Shown here piece after piece: positions 9,779 through 17,766 of a stretch of 64,000 nt of DNA. This DNA comes from AP-15 sp963750195. Lineage in GTDB: Bacteria > Pseudomonadota > Alphaproteobacteria > ATCC43930 > CGMCC-115725. The DNA is taken from NCBI GenBank assembly GCA_963750195.1, contig CAVVPS010000019.1:124001-188000 (forward strand). Direction: 5' to 3'. The stretch's first letter is position 1, and each line of letters begins with the position of its first letter. Below the pieces are notes generated by a model, which saw only the letters and a list, made by a program, of their open reading frames with translations, did not search any database and was not told where the DNA came from. A program made the position numbers and the translations under genes.

Positions 9779-9856
9779 CGGCGCGGCGTCGCTCCGGACT
9801 TGCGGTCTCTCAGCGGCGGGCTCATTTTCGGGGTGCACAGCTGGAGGGATCGGATC

Positions 9857-10714
9857 ATGGCAGCGGCGCCACAGACGCGCGTATCCGGGTTCAAAACCAA
9901 TCCCGATTACAAGATCACTTTCGAGCCTTCGCCGCGCCGCGTGCGCGTCAAATTCAACGGCGAGACGATCGCCGACAGCACCAACGCGCACCTGTTGTTC
10001 GAGACCCGGCATCTGCCGGTCTATTACTTCCCGCGGTCGGATGTGCGCATGGATCTGATGACCCCGACCGATCATCACACCTTCTGCCCGTATAAGGGGA
10101 CGGCGTCGTACTGGACGATCAAGGTCGGCGGCCGGACGGCCGAGAACGCGGTTTGGGGTTATCCCGACCCGTTCGACGAAGTCTCCGCGATCGGCAATTT
10201 CGTCGCCTTCTATTGGGATCGGGTCGACGCCTGGTATGAGGAGGACGAGGAGATCTTCGTCCATCCGCGCGACCCCTATAAGCGGGTCGACGTGATCCAG
10301 TCATCGCGCCCGGTGCAGATCATCGTCGGGGGCGAGGTCGTGGCCGAAACGCGGCGCGCGCGGTTTCTGTTCGAGACCCGGCTGCCGACGCGCTATTACA
10401 TCCCGCCCGAAGATGTGCGCATGGATCTGCTGATCCCGAGCGACAAGACCACAGCCTGTCCGTACAAAGGCCGCGCCCGCTATCATTCGGTCAAGATCGG
10501 CGATCGGCTATTTCAGGATCTGGTCTGGAGCTATCCCGATCCGATCGCGGAATGCCCGAAGATCAAGGGCCATTTGTGCTTTTTCAACGAGCATGTCGAC
10601 GAGATCCGGGTCGATGGCAGGGTGGTGCCGAAGCCGATCACTCCCTGGTCAAAGGACTGGAAGGAGAAGGTCGCGACCCTGCCGGATTCGCGCGGCCCGG
10701 TCGTCCGGCCCTAG
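9857..10714 (+). CDS. Tandem DUF427-domain protein
   Basis: A 285-residue cytoplasmic protein with two copies of the DUF427 fold. The first is about residues 25–125 (RRVRVKFNGETIADS, LFETRHLPVYYFPRSDVRMDLM, HTFCPYKGTASYWTIKV). The second is about 145–250 (RPVQIIVGGEVVAET, FLFETRLPTRYYIPPEDVRMDLLIP, TACPYKGRARYHSVKI). Both keep the conserved CPYKG and DVRMDL motifs. The biochemical role of DUF427 is unknown. The start is set at 9857 because GGAGGG precedes it. It is followed by a convergent exosortase gene. Confidence 0.85.
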   Translation: MAAAPQTRVSGFKTNPDYKITFEPSPRRVRVKFNGETIADSTNAHLLFETRHLPVYYFPRSDVRMDLMTPTDHHTFCPYKGTASYWTIKVGGRTAENAVWGYPDPFDEVSAIGNFVAFYWDRVDAWYEEDEEIFVHPRDPYKRVDVIQSSRPVQIIVGGEVVAETRRARFLFETRLPTRYYIPPEDVRMDLLIPSDKTTACPYKGRARYHSVKIGDRLFQDLVWSYPDPIAECPKIKGHLCFFNEHVDEIRVDGRVVPKPITPWSKDWKEKVATLPDSRGPVVRP

Positions 10715-11712
10715 CACTCCCGGCAGGACCGCTTAAAGCGGCCCTGGCCGGTGCACAGATCGTCGGCCGCCTCGCGGGCTCGGTGGTCAGCTGCCTAATC
10801 GGCTACGACCAGAGAGACCATTTGCCGAACAGGAGCACTGAGCCGGCGATCAACCCATTCGTCGTTGCGTGGGCCACGACCGCGTCGCCCAGCTTCCCAC
10901 GCCGATAAACCGCCAGGGCGTAGGCCATGCCCGCCATCGTTCCCGCCAGCCATCTCCCGTGCAGCAGGCCGAAGGCGACCGAGGACAGTAAGAACGACAC
11001 CCAGGTGAACCGGCTCGCCTCTGCGCCCAGGAAGTCCGCCGCCGCCAGCCGGCGAAGCAGGTAGCCCCGAAATGCCATTTCTTCCACTACAGGGACGACG
11101 AGTACCGACCCGACCACCCGAAATCCGATCCAGGCCACGGTCTCGCTTGGGCTCAGAGCGGCGATGCCAGCGCGCAGCGTCGTATCGTCGCCCGTCGTGA
11201 CCTGCGCCAACGCCATCCATAGAATGAACACGGCAACGCCGATGCATACCGATGGCCAGGACCAGCCCCAGTCCCATCGCGCGTAAACTCGGCGAAACCA
11301 CAGCAACGCCGCCGTTGTGGCCAGAACCCGCAGCGGATACAGCCGATCGAAACCGTGCGAGAGGGCCGCGGTCACCATCATCGAGCCCATCAGCACCAGA
11401 AAAGGCACCAGCAAGGCCGCGGCGATCGGATTGATCTTCTCGCCTGCGCCGTCCTGGCCCACCGACGCAAAGAACCGCATCCGGTGGGTCACCGCGACGA
11501 AGCCCAGGGCGAGTCCGACAAAGGAAATCCAACCTGCCTGCGAATGGAAGCCGCCTACGGCCAACTGAGGGGAAATGGAGCTCCCGATGGCTATCAGCGC
11601 CGCGATCCGCAATACATTGGTTAACCAGATCGTTAGCCACCCAATGGGAAACAGCAGAAAAGCCTGAGGGAAGCGGACGCGAACCCGGAACAGCCAGAGA
11701 TACATCGCAAGA

Positions 11713-11719
11713 AAGACGG
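11713..11719. repeat. Target-site duplication, copy 1 (AAGACGG)
   Basis: AAGACGG abuts the low-coordinate end of the IS256-type element and matches the copy at 13116–13122. One further base is mismatched. IS256-family elements usually duplicate 8–9 bp, so one base may have mutated since insertion. Confidence 0.75.
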
Positions 11720-13115
11720 GTGTCGTGTGCGTCAAGTTCTGCAAAAGCAGGCTGGTGATGTAGGGCGTGGGCGGCGCGGAGCCCCGTGTAGCGCAGCGCC
11801 GACCACGCCCGGCCGCCGTCAGGCGGCCAAGGCCCGCAGGGCCTCTTTCTTGTATTCCTTCAGATGCTCCATGTTGAGATAGCGCGTCGCTTCGAGCCAG
11901 TTCTCGTGCATCTCGACCGCCAGCGCCCGCACCAGCCGCAAACAACTCTCGGCGTTGGGAAAGATGCGCACGACATGGGTGCGGCGCTTCAGCTCCTGGT
12001 TCAAGCGTTCGAGCATGTTGGTCGACTTCATGTGTTTGTGGTGCGGCAAGGGCAGCCGGTAATAGCTCAGCGTCTCCTCGATGTTGTCCTCGACCCAGTT
12101 GCACAGCCGCGGGTACTTGGCCTGCCATTTGGCCAGCCAGGCGGCGATGTCGCGGCGCACTTCGGCGAGATCGCGGCGGTCGTAAAACCAGCGCAGCTCC
12201 CGCAGGCAGTCGTCGTCGACCTTGCGCGGCACATAGTCGAGCGCGTTTCTGAGAAAATGCACATAGCAGCGCTGCCACGCCGCCTCCGGCAGCACCTCGC
12301 GGATCGCCGCCTTGAGACCGGGATGGTCGTCGCTGACGACAAACTCGACGCCGACGAGCCCGCGGGCTTTGAGCGCCAAGAGAAAGTCGCGCCAGCTCGA
12401 TCGGCTCTCGCGATTGGCGAGCTCGACTGCCAGGATCTGGCGCCGGCCGTCTTCGTCGACCGCCACCGCGACCAGCACCGCCTGGCTGACGATGACCCCG
12501 GCCTCGCGCACCTTCTCGTAGCGTGCATCGAGGATCAGATAGGGATAGTTCTCGCTCAGCCGCCGCTCGGCAAACGCCCGCAGACCCTCGTCGAGCGATT
12601 TGTTGATCGCGCTGATCGCGGATGCGGAAAAACTGTGGCCGCACAGCGCCTCGGTCACCGCCTTGACCTTGCGCGTCGAAACGCCCTGCACGTACATCTC
12701 GGCCAGGGTGCCGACCAGCGCTTTCTCCGAACGCTGGTAGCGTTCGAACAGCTCAGTCGAAAATCGCCCCAGCCGATCCTGCGGCACGCGCAATTCCAGG
12801 GTCCCTACCCGGGTGATCAGCGAGCGGCCGTAATAGCCGCTGCGGTAGGAAACACGCGTCTCGCTCCGCTCCCCCTTCTCGGCGCCGATCGCCTCCGTCA
12901 TCTCCGCCTCGAGCGCGGCCTGCACCAGCGCCTCCACCGCTGCACGCACGAAATCCTCGTCCCGCGCCAGCAATCCTTTCAGGTCGATTACTTCCGCCTT
13001 ACCCTCGCCCTTGGTCATGATGTGCACCCTTCACGGGTCGGTGACGTCAGACATCACCAGCATGCCATGACCGCCCAAGCGGCCCGTCTTATTGCTGAAC
13101 CTTCAGCACACTATC
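11720..13115 (-). mobile_element. IS256-family insertion sequence (about 1,396 bp)
   Basis: The element is bounded by imperfect terminal inverted repeats. The high-coordinate end read inward is GATAGTGTGCTGAAGGTTC, then AGCAA. The low-coordinate end read inward is TGTCGTGTGCGTCAAGTTC, then TGCAA. A 7-bp target duplication flanks it. It carries one intact transposase gene and lies in the same orientation as the exosortase gene it disrupts. The intact transposase and clean duplication suggest a fairly recent insertion. Confidence 0.85.
11819..13018 (-). CDS. IS256-family transposase
   Basis: An intact DDE transposase of about 399 residues. Catalytic residues are visible in LILDARYEKVREAG (first Asp), VVSDDHPGLKAAI (second Asp) and STNMLERLNQELKRRTHVVRIFPN (Glu, with the family's C-terminal signature). 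CYVHFLRNALDYVP is the conserved Cys/His segment. The ATG at 13018 is preferred over the upstream GTG at 13027 because a GAAGG site is well spaced from it. It moves the element by a copy-out circle intermediate, as known for this family. Confidence 0.95.
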   Translation of the reverse strand: MTKGEGKAEVIDLKGLLARDEDFVRAAVEALVQAALEAEMTEAIGAEKGERSETRVSYRSGYYGRSLITRVGTLELRVPQDRLGRFSTELFERYQRSEKALVGTLAEMYVQGVSTRKVKAVTEALCGHSFSASAISAINKSLDEGLRAFAERRLSENYPYLILDARYEKVREAGVIVSQAVLVAVAVDEDGRRQILAVELANRESRSSWRDFLLALKARGLVGVEFVVSDDHPGLKAAIREVLPEAAWQRCYVHFLRNALDYVPRKVDDDCLRELRWFYDRRDLAEVRRDIAAWLAKWQAKYPRLCNWVEDNIEETLSYYRLPLPHHKHMKSTNMLERLNQELKRRTHVVRIFPNAESCLRLVRALAVEMHENWLEATRYLNMEHLKEYKKEALRALAA

Positions 13116-13122
13116 AAGACGG
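13116..13122. repeat. Target-site duplication, copy 2 (AAGACGG)
   Basis: This is the partner of the copy at 11713–11719, directly at the other end of the element. Removing the element and one copy restores the exosortase frame. Confidence 0.75.
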
Positions 13123-13876
13123 TGACGAGGCCGATGCCCTCATATCCTGAGCATGGCGCCCCTATTTGGACGACGAACGTTGGCGTCCCGAGCAGAAACC
13201 GCGATTGGTCAGATACGACGTTCGAGTAGACCAGCCGCAGTAGTTGCTCTGCCAAGAAAAACGTTCCCGAGGTCAGCGGCCTCCAATAGGCCTGGAGGAT
13301 CCCTCCGCCGAGCCAGGCCGCCGTTGCCACAACAACGGCGGTTAAAAGGGTCAAACGCTCGCTGGCGATGAAGGCGCGCCAATAATATAGAGGTGCCAGA
13401 GCCAAAGACCAAAAAAGGCCAGCAGCGATACCTAGCCCTTCGCAGAGGGCCACTGTGCTGCTCGAAACGCGCCCGCCGGCATAGTAGTCGTGGCCAAGAC
13501 CGGCGACGGTGACGAAATAGTAAAGGCCAGCGAAGGCCAGGAAATGCAGCAGCACCCATGGCTGCCACCTGTGGTCCGCGGCGCATTGCCAGAGGCGGTC
13601 GAGCGTAGCCCTGAGACGGGGTACGAGCAGCACCAATAAAGCGCCGAGAAAGGCCGCCCCGATCCGTACGAGACTCGGTGCGGCGGCAGCCAACTGTATC
13701 CACCAGGGATCGCCCGCGAATGCGACTGGGCTGCTGAAGCTGACGGTGAGGACAATCCCCTCGGCTACGAGGCCCGCCGCCAGCATGCACAAGCGAAGCG
13801 ATACAAGCCACCGCGCGGCGGTGCGGTCAGGGGGCGCGTACTCCGCACGTGACATCGAGGAGCGTCAAATGAGCAA

Positions 13877-13908
13877 GCCGGAGGGCCCGACGGTCGGGCT
13901 CCTCCGGC
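13877..13908 (-). terminator. Strong hairpin between the VPEID-CTERM and exosortase genes
   Basis: A GC-rich stem pairs GCCGGAGGGCCCGAC with GTCGGGCTCCTCCGGC (one bulged base, 2-nt loop). It lies after the stop of the VPEID-CTERM gene and 22 bp before the exosortase start. There is no clean T-run, only TTGCTCATTT, so it may be a partial terminator or attenuator. That would give high substrate and low exosortase expression. Confidence 0.6.
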
Positions 13909-13926
13909 GAAAGAAAACTGCTTCGC

Positions 13927-14669
13927 TTAGCCTGCTAGTTCCGATGCCCGCCACCTGCGGCGTTCGCTGACCAAAGCCAGCACGCCGAGGAGCAGCGCGA
14001 TTGCGGCGCCACCGGACGCGGCGTCAATCTCCGGCACGGATATGGATTGGAACATGGCGGTGATATTGGTATTGGAGAAATTGAACGGGCCCGCGTTTTC
14101 ATCGACAAAAGGCTGGGTGGCAAAGATGCCTGCGGCGTTTAGGTCGGCGATGCTGATCCCGCCGGAAACGTCGGAGATGACGGTCCCATCGAGGTGGCCA
14201 AAGCCGTTGCTATCCTGGGTGTAAGTATAATGGAGCACGTCGCTGACGCCGGTGACGCCGGTCTCATCGGTGGTCTCCCCGGGCTGAGGGGACTGTCGTT
14301 GACTTTGCTCGTAAAGAAAATGGTCTCGTTTTCAGGGACTATCGGAGCGCCTAGGATCCACGTCCCGCTGAAATCGTTCTCGGCGGCACCATCAATAACG
14401 TTTACGCCGGAGTGGGCGGCTTCTGTGACCAGTGTGGTTGTGGGGTGATTCAGGCCGCTCTGGATGGTGAGGCTATTGAGCTGAAAGCTTCCCTCGAAGT
14501 CGTTTGCGCTGAAGGTGATGTTCGGGTCGGGGCTGTTGACGCGGTTGGCGCAAATCCCGTCCGGAAGTCCAGCATCGCAGATGAACACAGCCGCCGCCGT
14601 CGCTGGCTGCGCCGCCATGAGCGCGATGCCCATCGCCGCCAGGCCGGCTACCGAAAGGTGTCTGATCAT
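13927..14669 (-). pseudogene. VPEID-CTERM secreted protein, one frameshift
   Basis: A secreted protein of about 245 residues. The N-terminal signal peptide is MIRHLSVAGLAAMGIALMAA with a cut after the QPATAA region. The body contains ITFSANDFEGSFQLNSLTIQ and DFSGTWILGAPIVPENETIFF. The C-terminus is the exosortase signal VPEIDAASGGAAIALLLG followed by a hydrophobic helix and the basic tail SERRRW, which is the VPEID-CTERM class. A single indel near 14285–14295 separates the two halves. The intact paralog at 14946–15629 shows exactly how they should join (…SDVLHYTYTQDSNGFGHLDG). GAGGGAGAGG precedes the ATG. It is the expected substrate of the adjacent exosortase E. Confidence 0.88.
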
Positions 14670-14719
14670 CTGCCTCTCCCTCAAGATCACGTCTCGAATG
14701 TACGCTTTCCTACTATCGA

Positions 14720-14734
14720 GCAAAGATCGTGCCA
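14720..14734 (-). promoter_or_regulatory. Sigma-54 promoter of the VPEID-CTERM gene
   Basis: On the minus strand the sequence is TGGCACGATCTTTGC, which fits the RpoN consensus TGGCAC-N5-TTGC perfectly. It lies about 50 bp before the start codon at 14669. PEP-CTERM genes in several bacteria are driven by RpoN with the PrsK/PrsR pair. Neither regulator gene is in this window. Confidence 0.8.
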
Positions 14735-14786
14735 ACGACATAAGCTGATCTTAATCAACGGATTTAATTTCACATTAAAAGTCTGC

Positions 14787-14883
14787 TGTAAGAAAAACCG
14801 ACAACCCCACCGGCCGTGGAAAACGTTAACCCTTTGATCCCCACATATTCTCGACGAATTTAGAACTGTAAGAATTGCCGACA
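14787..14883 (-). promoter_or_regulatory. Paired upstream activator-like dyads (VPEID-CTERM gene)
   Basis: Two copies of the partly symmetric 17-mer TGTAAGAANNNCCGACA (14787–14803 and 14867–14883) lie 80 bp apart. The nearer copy is about 53 bp upstream of the sigma-54 promoter. TGT…ACA ends with inner G…C give a dyad. Position and pairing suit enhancer sites for an NtrC-type activator such as PrsR. The paralog has the same arrangement. Confidence 0.55.
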
Positions 14884-14945
14884 CTCTGGAAAGAAACGGT
14901 GGCGGCGTCGAGGGCGCCGCTGTGCAACAATTATCGCAGGTCGGG

Positions 14946-15629
14946 TCAGCGGCGCTTCCGCCGCGCGAAACCGAGCCTGGCAAGGCCGACACCAAGCAGA
15001 GCCATGCTGGCGGGCTCGGGCACCGGGGCGTCGGATCGGAAAACAGCGGTGATGTTGGTATTGTTAAAACTGAAGATGAGATCGGGGGTTTCAAAGGTGA
15101 AGCGGGTGGCAAAAATGCCGGCGGCGTTCAGGTCAGTTATGGTGAGCGGTATCTCTAGGCCCGTGGTGGGGTTAGTCGCGTCGGAGATGACGGTCCCATC
15201 GAGATGGCCAAAACCATTGGTATCCTCACTGTAAGTAAAATGGAGAACGTCGCTGACAGCGGCGGTGCCATTCTCTGCCGGGTTGGTGGGGTCGATAAAG
15301 AATACGGTTTCATTTTCGGGGACTATCGGGGCGCCGAGGGTCCATGTCCCGCTGAAATCGTTCTCGGCAGCACCATCAATAGAGTTCACGCCGGGGAACG
15401 CGTTTTCTGAGACCAGTGTGGTTGTGGGGTTATTCAGGCCGCTCTGGATAGTGAGGCTATTGAGCTGAAAGCTCCCTTCGAAGTCGTTTGCACTGAAGGT
15501 GATGTTCGGGTCCGGGCTGCCGCACACTGGAAAATCGCAGATGAACACGGCCGCCCCCCTCGCGGGCAGCGCAGCCAGGAGCGCGATGCCGATCGCCGCC
15601 AGGCCGGTTACCGAATGGTGTCTCATCAT
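14946..15629 (-). CDS. PEP-CTERM secreted protein, paralog of the VPEID-CTERM protein
   Basis: An intact 227-residue secreted protein. The signal peptide is MMRHHSVTGLAAIGIALLAALPARGAA. Its body is strongly similar to the neighbour at 13927–14669 (ITFSANDFEGSFQLNSLTIQ, DFSGTWTLGAPIVPENETVFF, NGFGHLDGTVISD). The C-terminus is the classical sorting signal VPEPASMALLGVGLARLGFA followed by RRKRR. Such proteins are cut at the inner membrane by an exosortase and usually end up in the extracellular matrix or envelope. The start is placed at 15629, matching the paralog and a GAGGGAG site. No exosortase of the A/B classes is in this window, so which enzyme processes it is open. Confidence 0.9.
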   Translation of the reverse strand: MMRHHSVTGLAAIGIALLAALPARGAAVFICDFPVCGSPDPNITFSANDFEGSFQLNSLTIQSGLNNPTTTLVSENAFPGVNSIDGAAENDFSGTWTLGAPIVPENETVFFIDPTNPAENGTAAVSDVLHFTYSEDTNGFGHLDGTVISDATNPTTGLEIPLTITDLNAAGIFATRFTFETPDLIFSFNNTNITAVFRSDAPVPEPASMALLGVGLARLGFARRKRR

Positions 15630-15666
15630 CTGCGTCTCCCTCAAATGTACGCTTTCCGACCATGGC

Positions 15667-15681
15667 GCAGACATTGTGCCA
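15667..15681 (-). promoter_or_regulatory. Sigma-54 promoter of the PEP-CTERM gene
   Basis: The minus strand reads TGGCACAATGTCTGC, one base off the RpoN consensus (CTGC for TTGC). It lies about 38 bp before the start codon, in the same relative place as in the paralog. Confidence 0.7.
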
Positions 15682-15734
15682 GCGACACAGTTTTGATGTT
15701 AACCAATGGAGTTGATTTCACATCGAAAATATGC

Positions 15735-15830
15735 TGTAAAGAACACCGACAACTCTACCGACTGTGGAAAACGTTACCCTTCGATCCCTATATATTCTCG
15801 ATGAATCTAAAACTGTAAGAATTTCCGTCG
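15735..15830 (-). promoter_or_regulatory. Paired upstream activator-like dyads (PEP-CTERM gene)
   Basis: Copies of the TGTAA-GAA-CCGACA type motif lie at 15735–15751 (TGTAAAGAACACCGACA) and 15814–15830 (TGTAAGAATTTCCGTCG), 79 bp apart and 54 bp above the sigma-54 box. The layout is the same as before the VPEID gene, which supports co-regulation of the pair. Confidence 0.5.
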
Positions 15831-15934
15831 CTCTGGAAAGATGCTCCGACACTCAGGTTCCGAACGCTGCAATCTAAACTTATTATAAGCTTCCGCTAAG
15901 AAGCAAGCAGCCACTTCTTTTGCGCACCCCGGGC

Positions 15935-16582
15935 CTATCGAACGGCGTCGCGGGGCGCGAATGCTCGAACAAAGGTGTCGACCGCGCCCTCGACGCTATC
16001 GTCTATTTTGGGCTGATCCGCCGGAGCTTCGAGGCGGAGCAGCTGCCGTAGCTGGGTATCACCGCGGATCAGGCTGAGGAATTGCTCGGCGGCGAGCCGG
16101 GTATCATGAAATGACAGTGTCCCGGAAGCGGCCGCGCTCTGCAGGAAGGCTTCGATCTGGACACGTTGGCGTTCGGGTCCGGCGCGCCAAAAAACCTCGC
16201 CAAGCATCGGGAAGCGGGTGACTTCCGCCAATATGATGCGGTGCAAGGCGATGCCGTCGGGCGACAGCACCAGTTCGAGAAAACGACGGCCCAAAACCGT
16301 CAGGGAGGCGCGGACGTCGCGGGGATCGAGCTCGCTTACCGAGAAACTTGCGAGATAGCGTTCGCACTCGCGCCCGATGACGGCGCCGAACAATTCCTCC
16401 TTGCCGGCGAAATGGGCATAGACCGTCGCCTTCGACACACCGGCCTCGCGCGCGATCGTGTCCATGCTGACCGCGCCGAAGCCGCTCTCGAGAAAGGTCC
16501 GCTTTGCCGCGGCGAGAATGCTCTCGGCCTTGCCGCCGCCCGGCGCCTCGTTGCGCTCCATCATGCTGGCCACGGGTCCCAT
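15935..16582 (-). CDS. TetR-family transcriptional regulator of the efflux operon
   Basis: About 215 residues. The N-terminal helix–turn–helix is clear: ESILAAAKRTFLESGFGAVSMDTIAREAGVSKATVYAHFAGKEELFGAVI. The C-terminal ligand-binding domain resembles AcrR/TetR_C members (GIALHRIILAEVTRFPMLGEVFW). It is divergent from the HlyD/EmrB genes, with a 21-bp inverted repeat between them, so it most likely represses that pump until a toxic ligand binds. The start is uncertain: ATG at 16582 is used, but a TTG (16603) upstream and ATGs near 16564 are possible. Confidence 0.88.
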   Translation of the reverse strand: MGPVASMMERNEAPGGGKAESILAAAKRTFLESGFGAVSMDTIAREAGVSKATVYAHFAGKEELFGAVIGRECERYLASFSVSELDPRDVRASLTVLGRRFLELVLSPDGIALHRIILAEVTRFPMLGEVFWRAGPERQRVQIEAFLQSAAASGTLSFHDTRLAAEQFLSLIRGDTQLRQLLRLEAPADQPKIDDSVEGAVDTFVRAFAPRDAVR

Positions 16583-16635
16583 CCGACGCCGCCGACTTGA
16601 CAAATACTACAGACGGCCTACCTTCTGCGCAACAA

Positions 16636-16656
16636 TGAACTGAACGGTTTAGTTCA
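16636..16656. promoter_or_regulatory. TetR-type operator (21-bp inverted repeat)
   Basis: TGAACTGAAC and GTTTAGTTCA form an inverted repeat separated by one base, ending 6 bp before the HlyD start codon. It closely resembles the ACTNAAC…GTTNAGT operators of AcrR/EnvR-type TetR regulators. It would block the efflux promoter and autoregulate the regulator. Confidence 0.75.
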
Positions 16657-16662
16657 GAGAGG

Positions 16663-17766
16663 ATGCGCAAGAAGATCATAATCGCGGCCGTCGTGCTGGC
16701 GTTGGCGTTCGGCGGCTACGGCGGGTGGTATTGGTGGACCGCGCTGCGGTTTCTCGAATCGACCGACGACGCCTATGTCGCCAGCGACGTCTCGGTGATC
16801 AGCCCGAAAGTCGAAGGCTACATCAAGGCGGTGGGGATTCGCGAGAACCAGGCCGTCAAAAAAGGCGAGGTGCTGTTCGTCATCGACGACAGCGACTTTG
16901 CCGCCAAAGTCGCCCAGGGCCAGGCTGCAGTCGCGACCGAGGAAGCGGCCCTGGCGACCTTTGCCAGCCGGCTCGACCTGCAGCAGGCAATGATCGCCCA
17001 GGCTCAGGCGACGGTGCAGTCGGCCGAGGCGGATCTGACCCGCACGCAGCAGGATTTCAAGCGCTACAGCGCATTGATGACCACCGATTTCGCCAGCCGG
17101 CAACGCTACGAGCAGGCTCAGGCCGACGCCCGGAAAGCCGAGGCCGAGGCCGCCAAAAGCCGGGCGGCGCTCGCCGCCGCGCAGAGCCAGCTTGGCGTGC
17201 TGCAGTCGCAGCGGCAGGAGGAGGCGGCAAAGCTGCAGCAGGCGCGCGCCAATCTCAAGCTCGCCCAGAACGATCTCGACAACACGGTGATCCGCGCGCC
17301 GATTTCCGGGGTCGCCGGCAATCGTGCCGGTCAGGTCGGCCAATACGTCAAACCCGGCACCGAGCTGTTGTCGGTGGTGCCGCTGCCGCGCGTCTATGTC
17401 ACCGCCAATTTCAAGGAGACGCAACTGACGCAGATGCGGCCCGGGCAGCGCGCCGAGGTCTCGGTCGATGCTTACCCGGACCATCCGCTAGCCGGCCGGA
17501 TCGACAGCTTCGCCCCGGCGAGCGGCGCCCAATTCAGTCTGCTGCCGCCCGACAACGCGACCGGCAATTTTACCAAGATCGTGCAGCGCGTGCCGGTGCG
17601 GATCGCATTGCCGCGAGAGGGGCCGCTCGCCCGGCTGTTGCGCCCTGGCCTGTCGGTCACCGTCACCGTCGATACTCGCGACCGGGGCGAGGCCGTAGCC
17701 GGCGATGGCATCGTCGGGACGGCCGAGGCTAAGCCAGTAGCCCCGGACCCGGCCCAAGCGCAATGA
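16663..17766 (+). CDS. HlyD/EmrA-family membrane fusion protein
   Basis: A 367-residue periplasmic adaptor. One N-terminal membrane anchor (IIIAAVVLALAFGGYGGWYW) is followed by the biotinyl-lipoyl half STDDAYVASDVSVISPKVEGYI. A long coiled-coil hairpin follows (about 85–205, rich in Ala, Gln and Glu). Then come NTVIRAPISGVAGNRAGQVGQYVKPG and a beta-barrel. The STDDAYV motif is typical of EmrA-type adaptors that pair with DHA2 MFS pumps. It is the first gene of the operon, with GAGAGG as ribosome-binding site. It bridges the inner-membrane pump to an outer-membrane channel, which is not encoded here. Confidence 0.92.
   Translation: MRKKIIIAAVVLALAFGGYGGWYWWTALRFLESTDDAYVASDVSVISPKVEGYIKAVGIRENQAVKKGEVLFVIDDSDFAAKVAQGQAAVATEEAALATFASRLDLQQAMIAQAQATVQSAEADLTRTQQDFKRYSALMTTDFASRQRYEQAQADARKAEAEAAKSRAALAAAQSQLGVLQSQRQEEAAKLQQARANLKLAQNDLDNTVIRAPISGVAGNRAGQVGQYVKPGTELLSVVPLPRVYVTANFKETQLTQMRPGQRAEVSVDAYPDHPLAGRIDSFAPASGAQFSLLPPDNATGNFTKIVQRVPVRIALPREGPLARLLRPGLSVTVTVDTRDRGEAVAGDGIVGTAEAKPVAPDPAQAQ

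Larger units (their letters stand above)
10803..13855 (-). pseudogene. xrtE: Exosortase E/CPBP-protease fusion (VPEID-CTERM system), interrupted by an IS256 element
   Basis: Two halves of one membrane protein flank an insertion element. The 5' half (13855 to about 13116) encodes several membrane helices and the exosortase catalytic Cys motif APCSGYEGIGL. The 3' half (about 11719 to 10803) resumes with FLAMYLWLFRVRVRFPQAFLLFP and NVLRIAALIAIG (the conserved Arg helix). It then carries a CPBP intramembrane protease domain with EEMAFRGYLLRRL, FGLLHGRWLAG and AHATTNG. Joining the halves across the target duplication gives GIGLVTV-FLAMYLWLF, a seamless exosortase sequence. Exosortases cleave C-terminal sorting signals at the inner membrane, and the fusion of exosortase E with CPBP goes with VPEID-CTERM proteins. 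Its likely substrate is encoded directly upstream. Inactive as read. Confidence 0.9.
13927..15830 (-). repeat. Tandem duplication of a CTERM gene with its promoter
   Basis: Unit A (13927–14883) and unit B (14946–15830) share coding sequence and about 200 bp of upstream DNA, including the sigma-54 box, both activator dyads and the tract GGAAAACGTTA. They differ mainly in the C-terminal sorting signal and in scattered substitutions. The unit is therefore a gene-plus-promoter duplication. Confidence 0.8.

Noticed and set aside
11864..13150. Plus-strand 428-codon frame across the IS
   Set aside because: Antisense to the IS256 transposase, which has intact DDE motifs.
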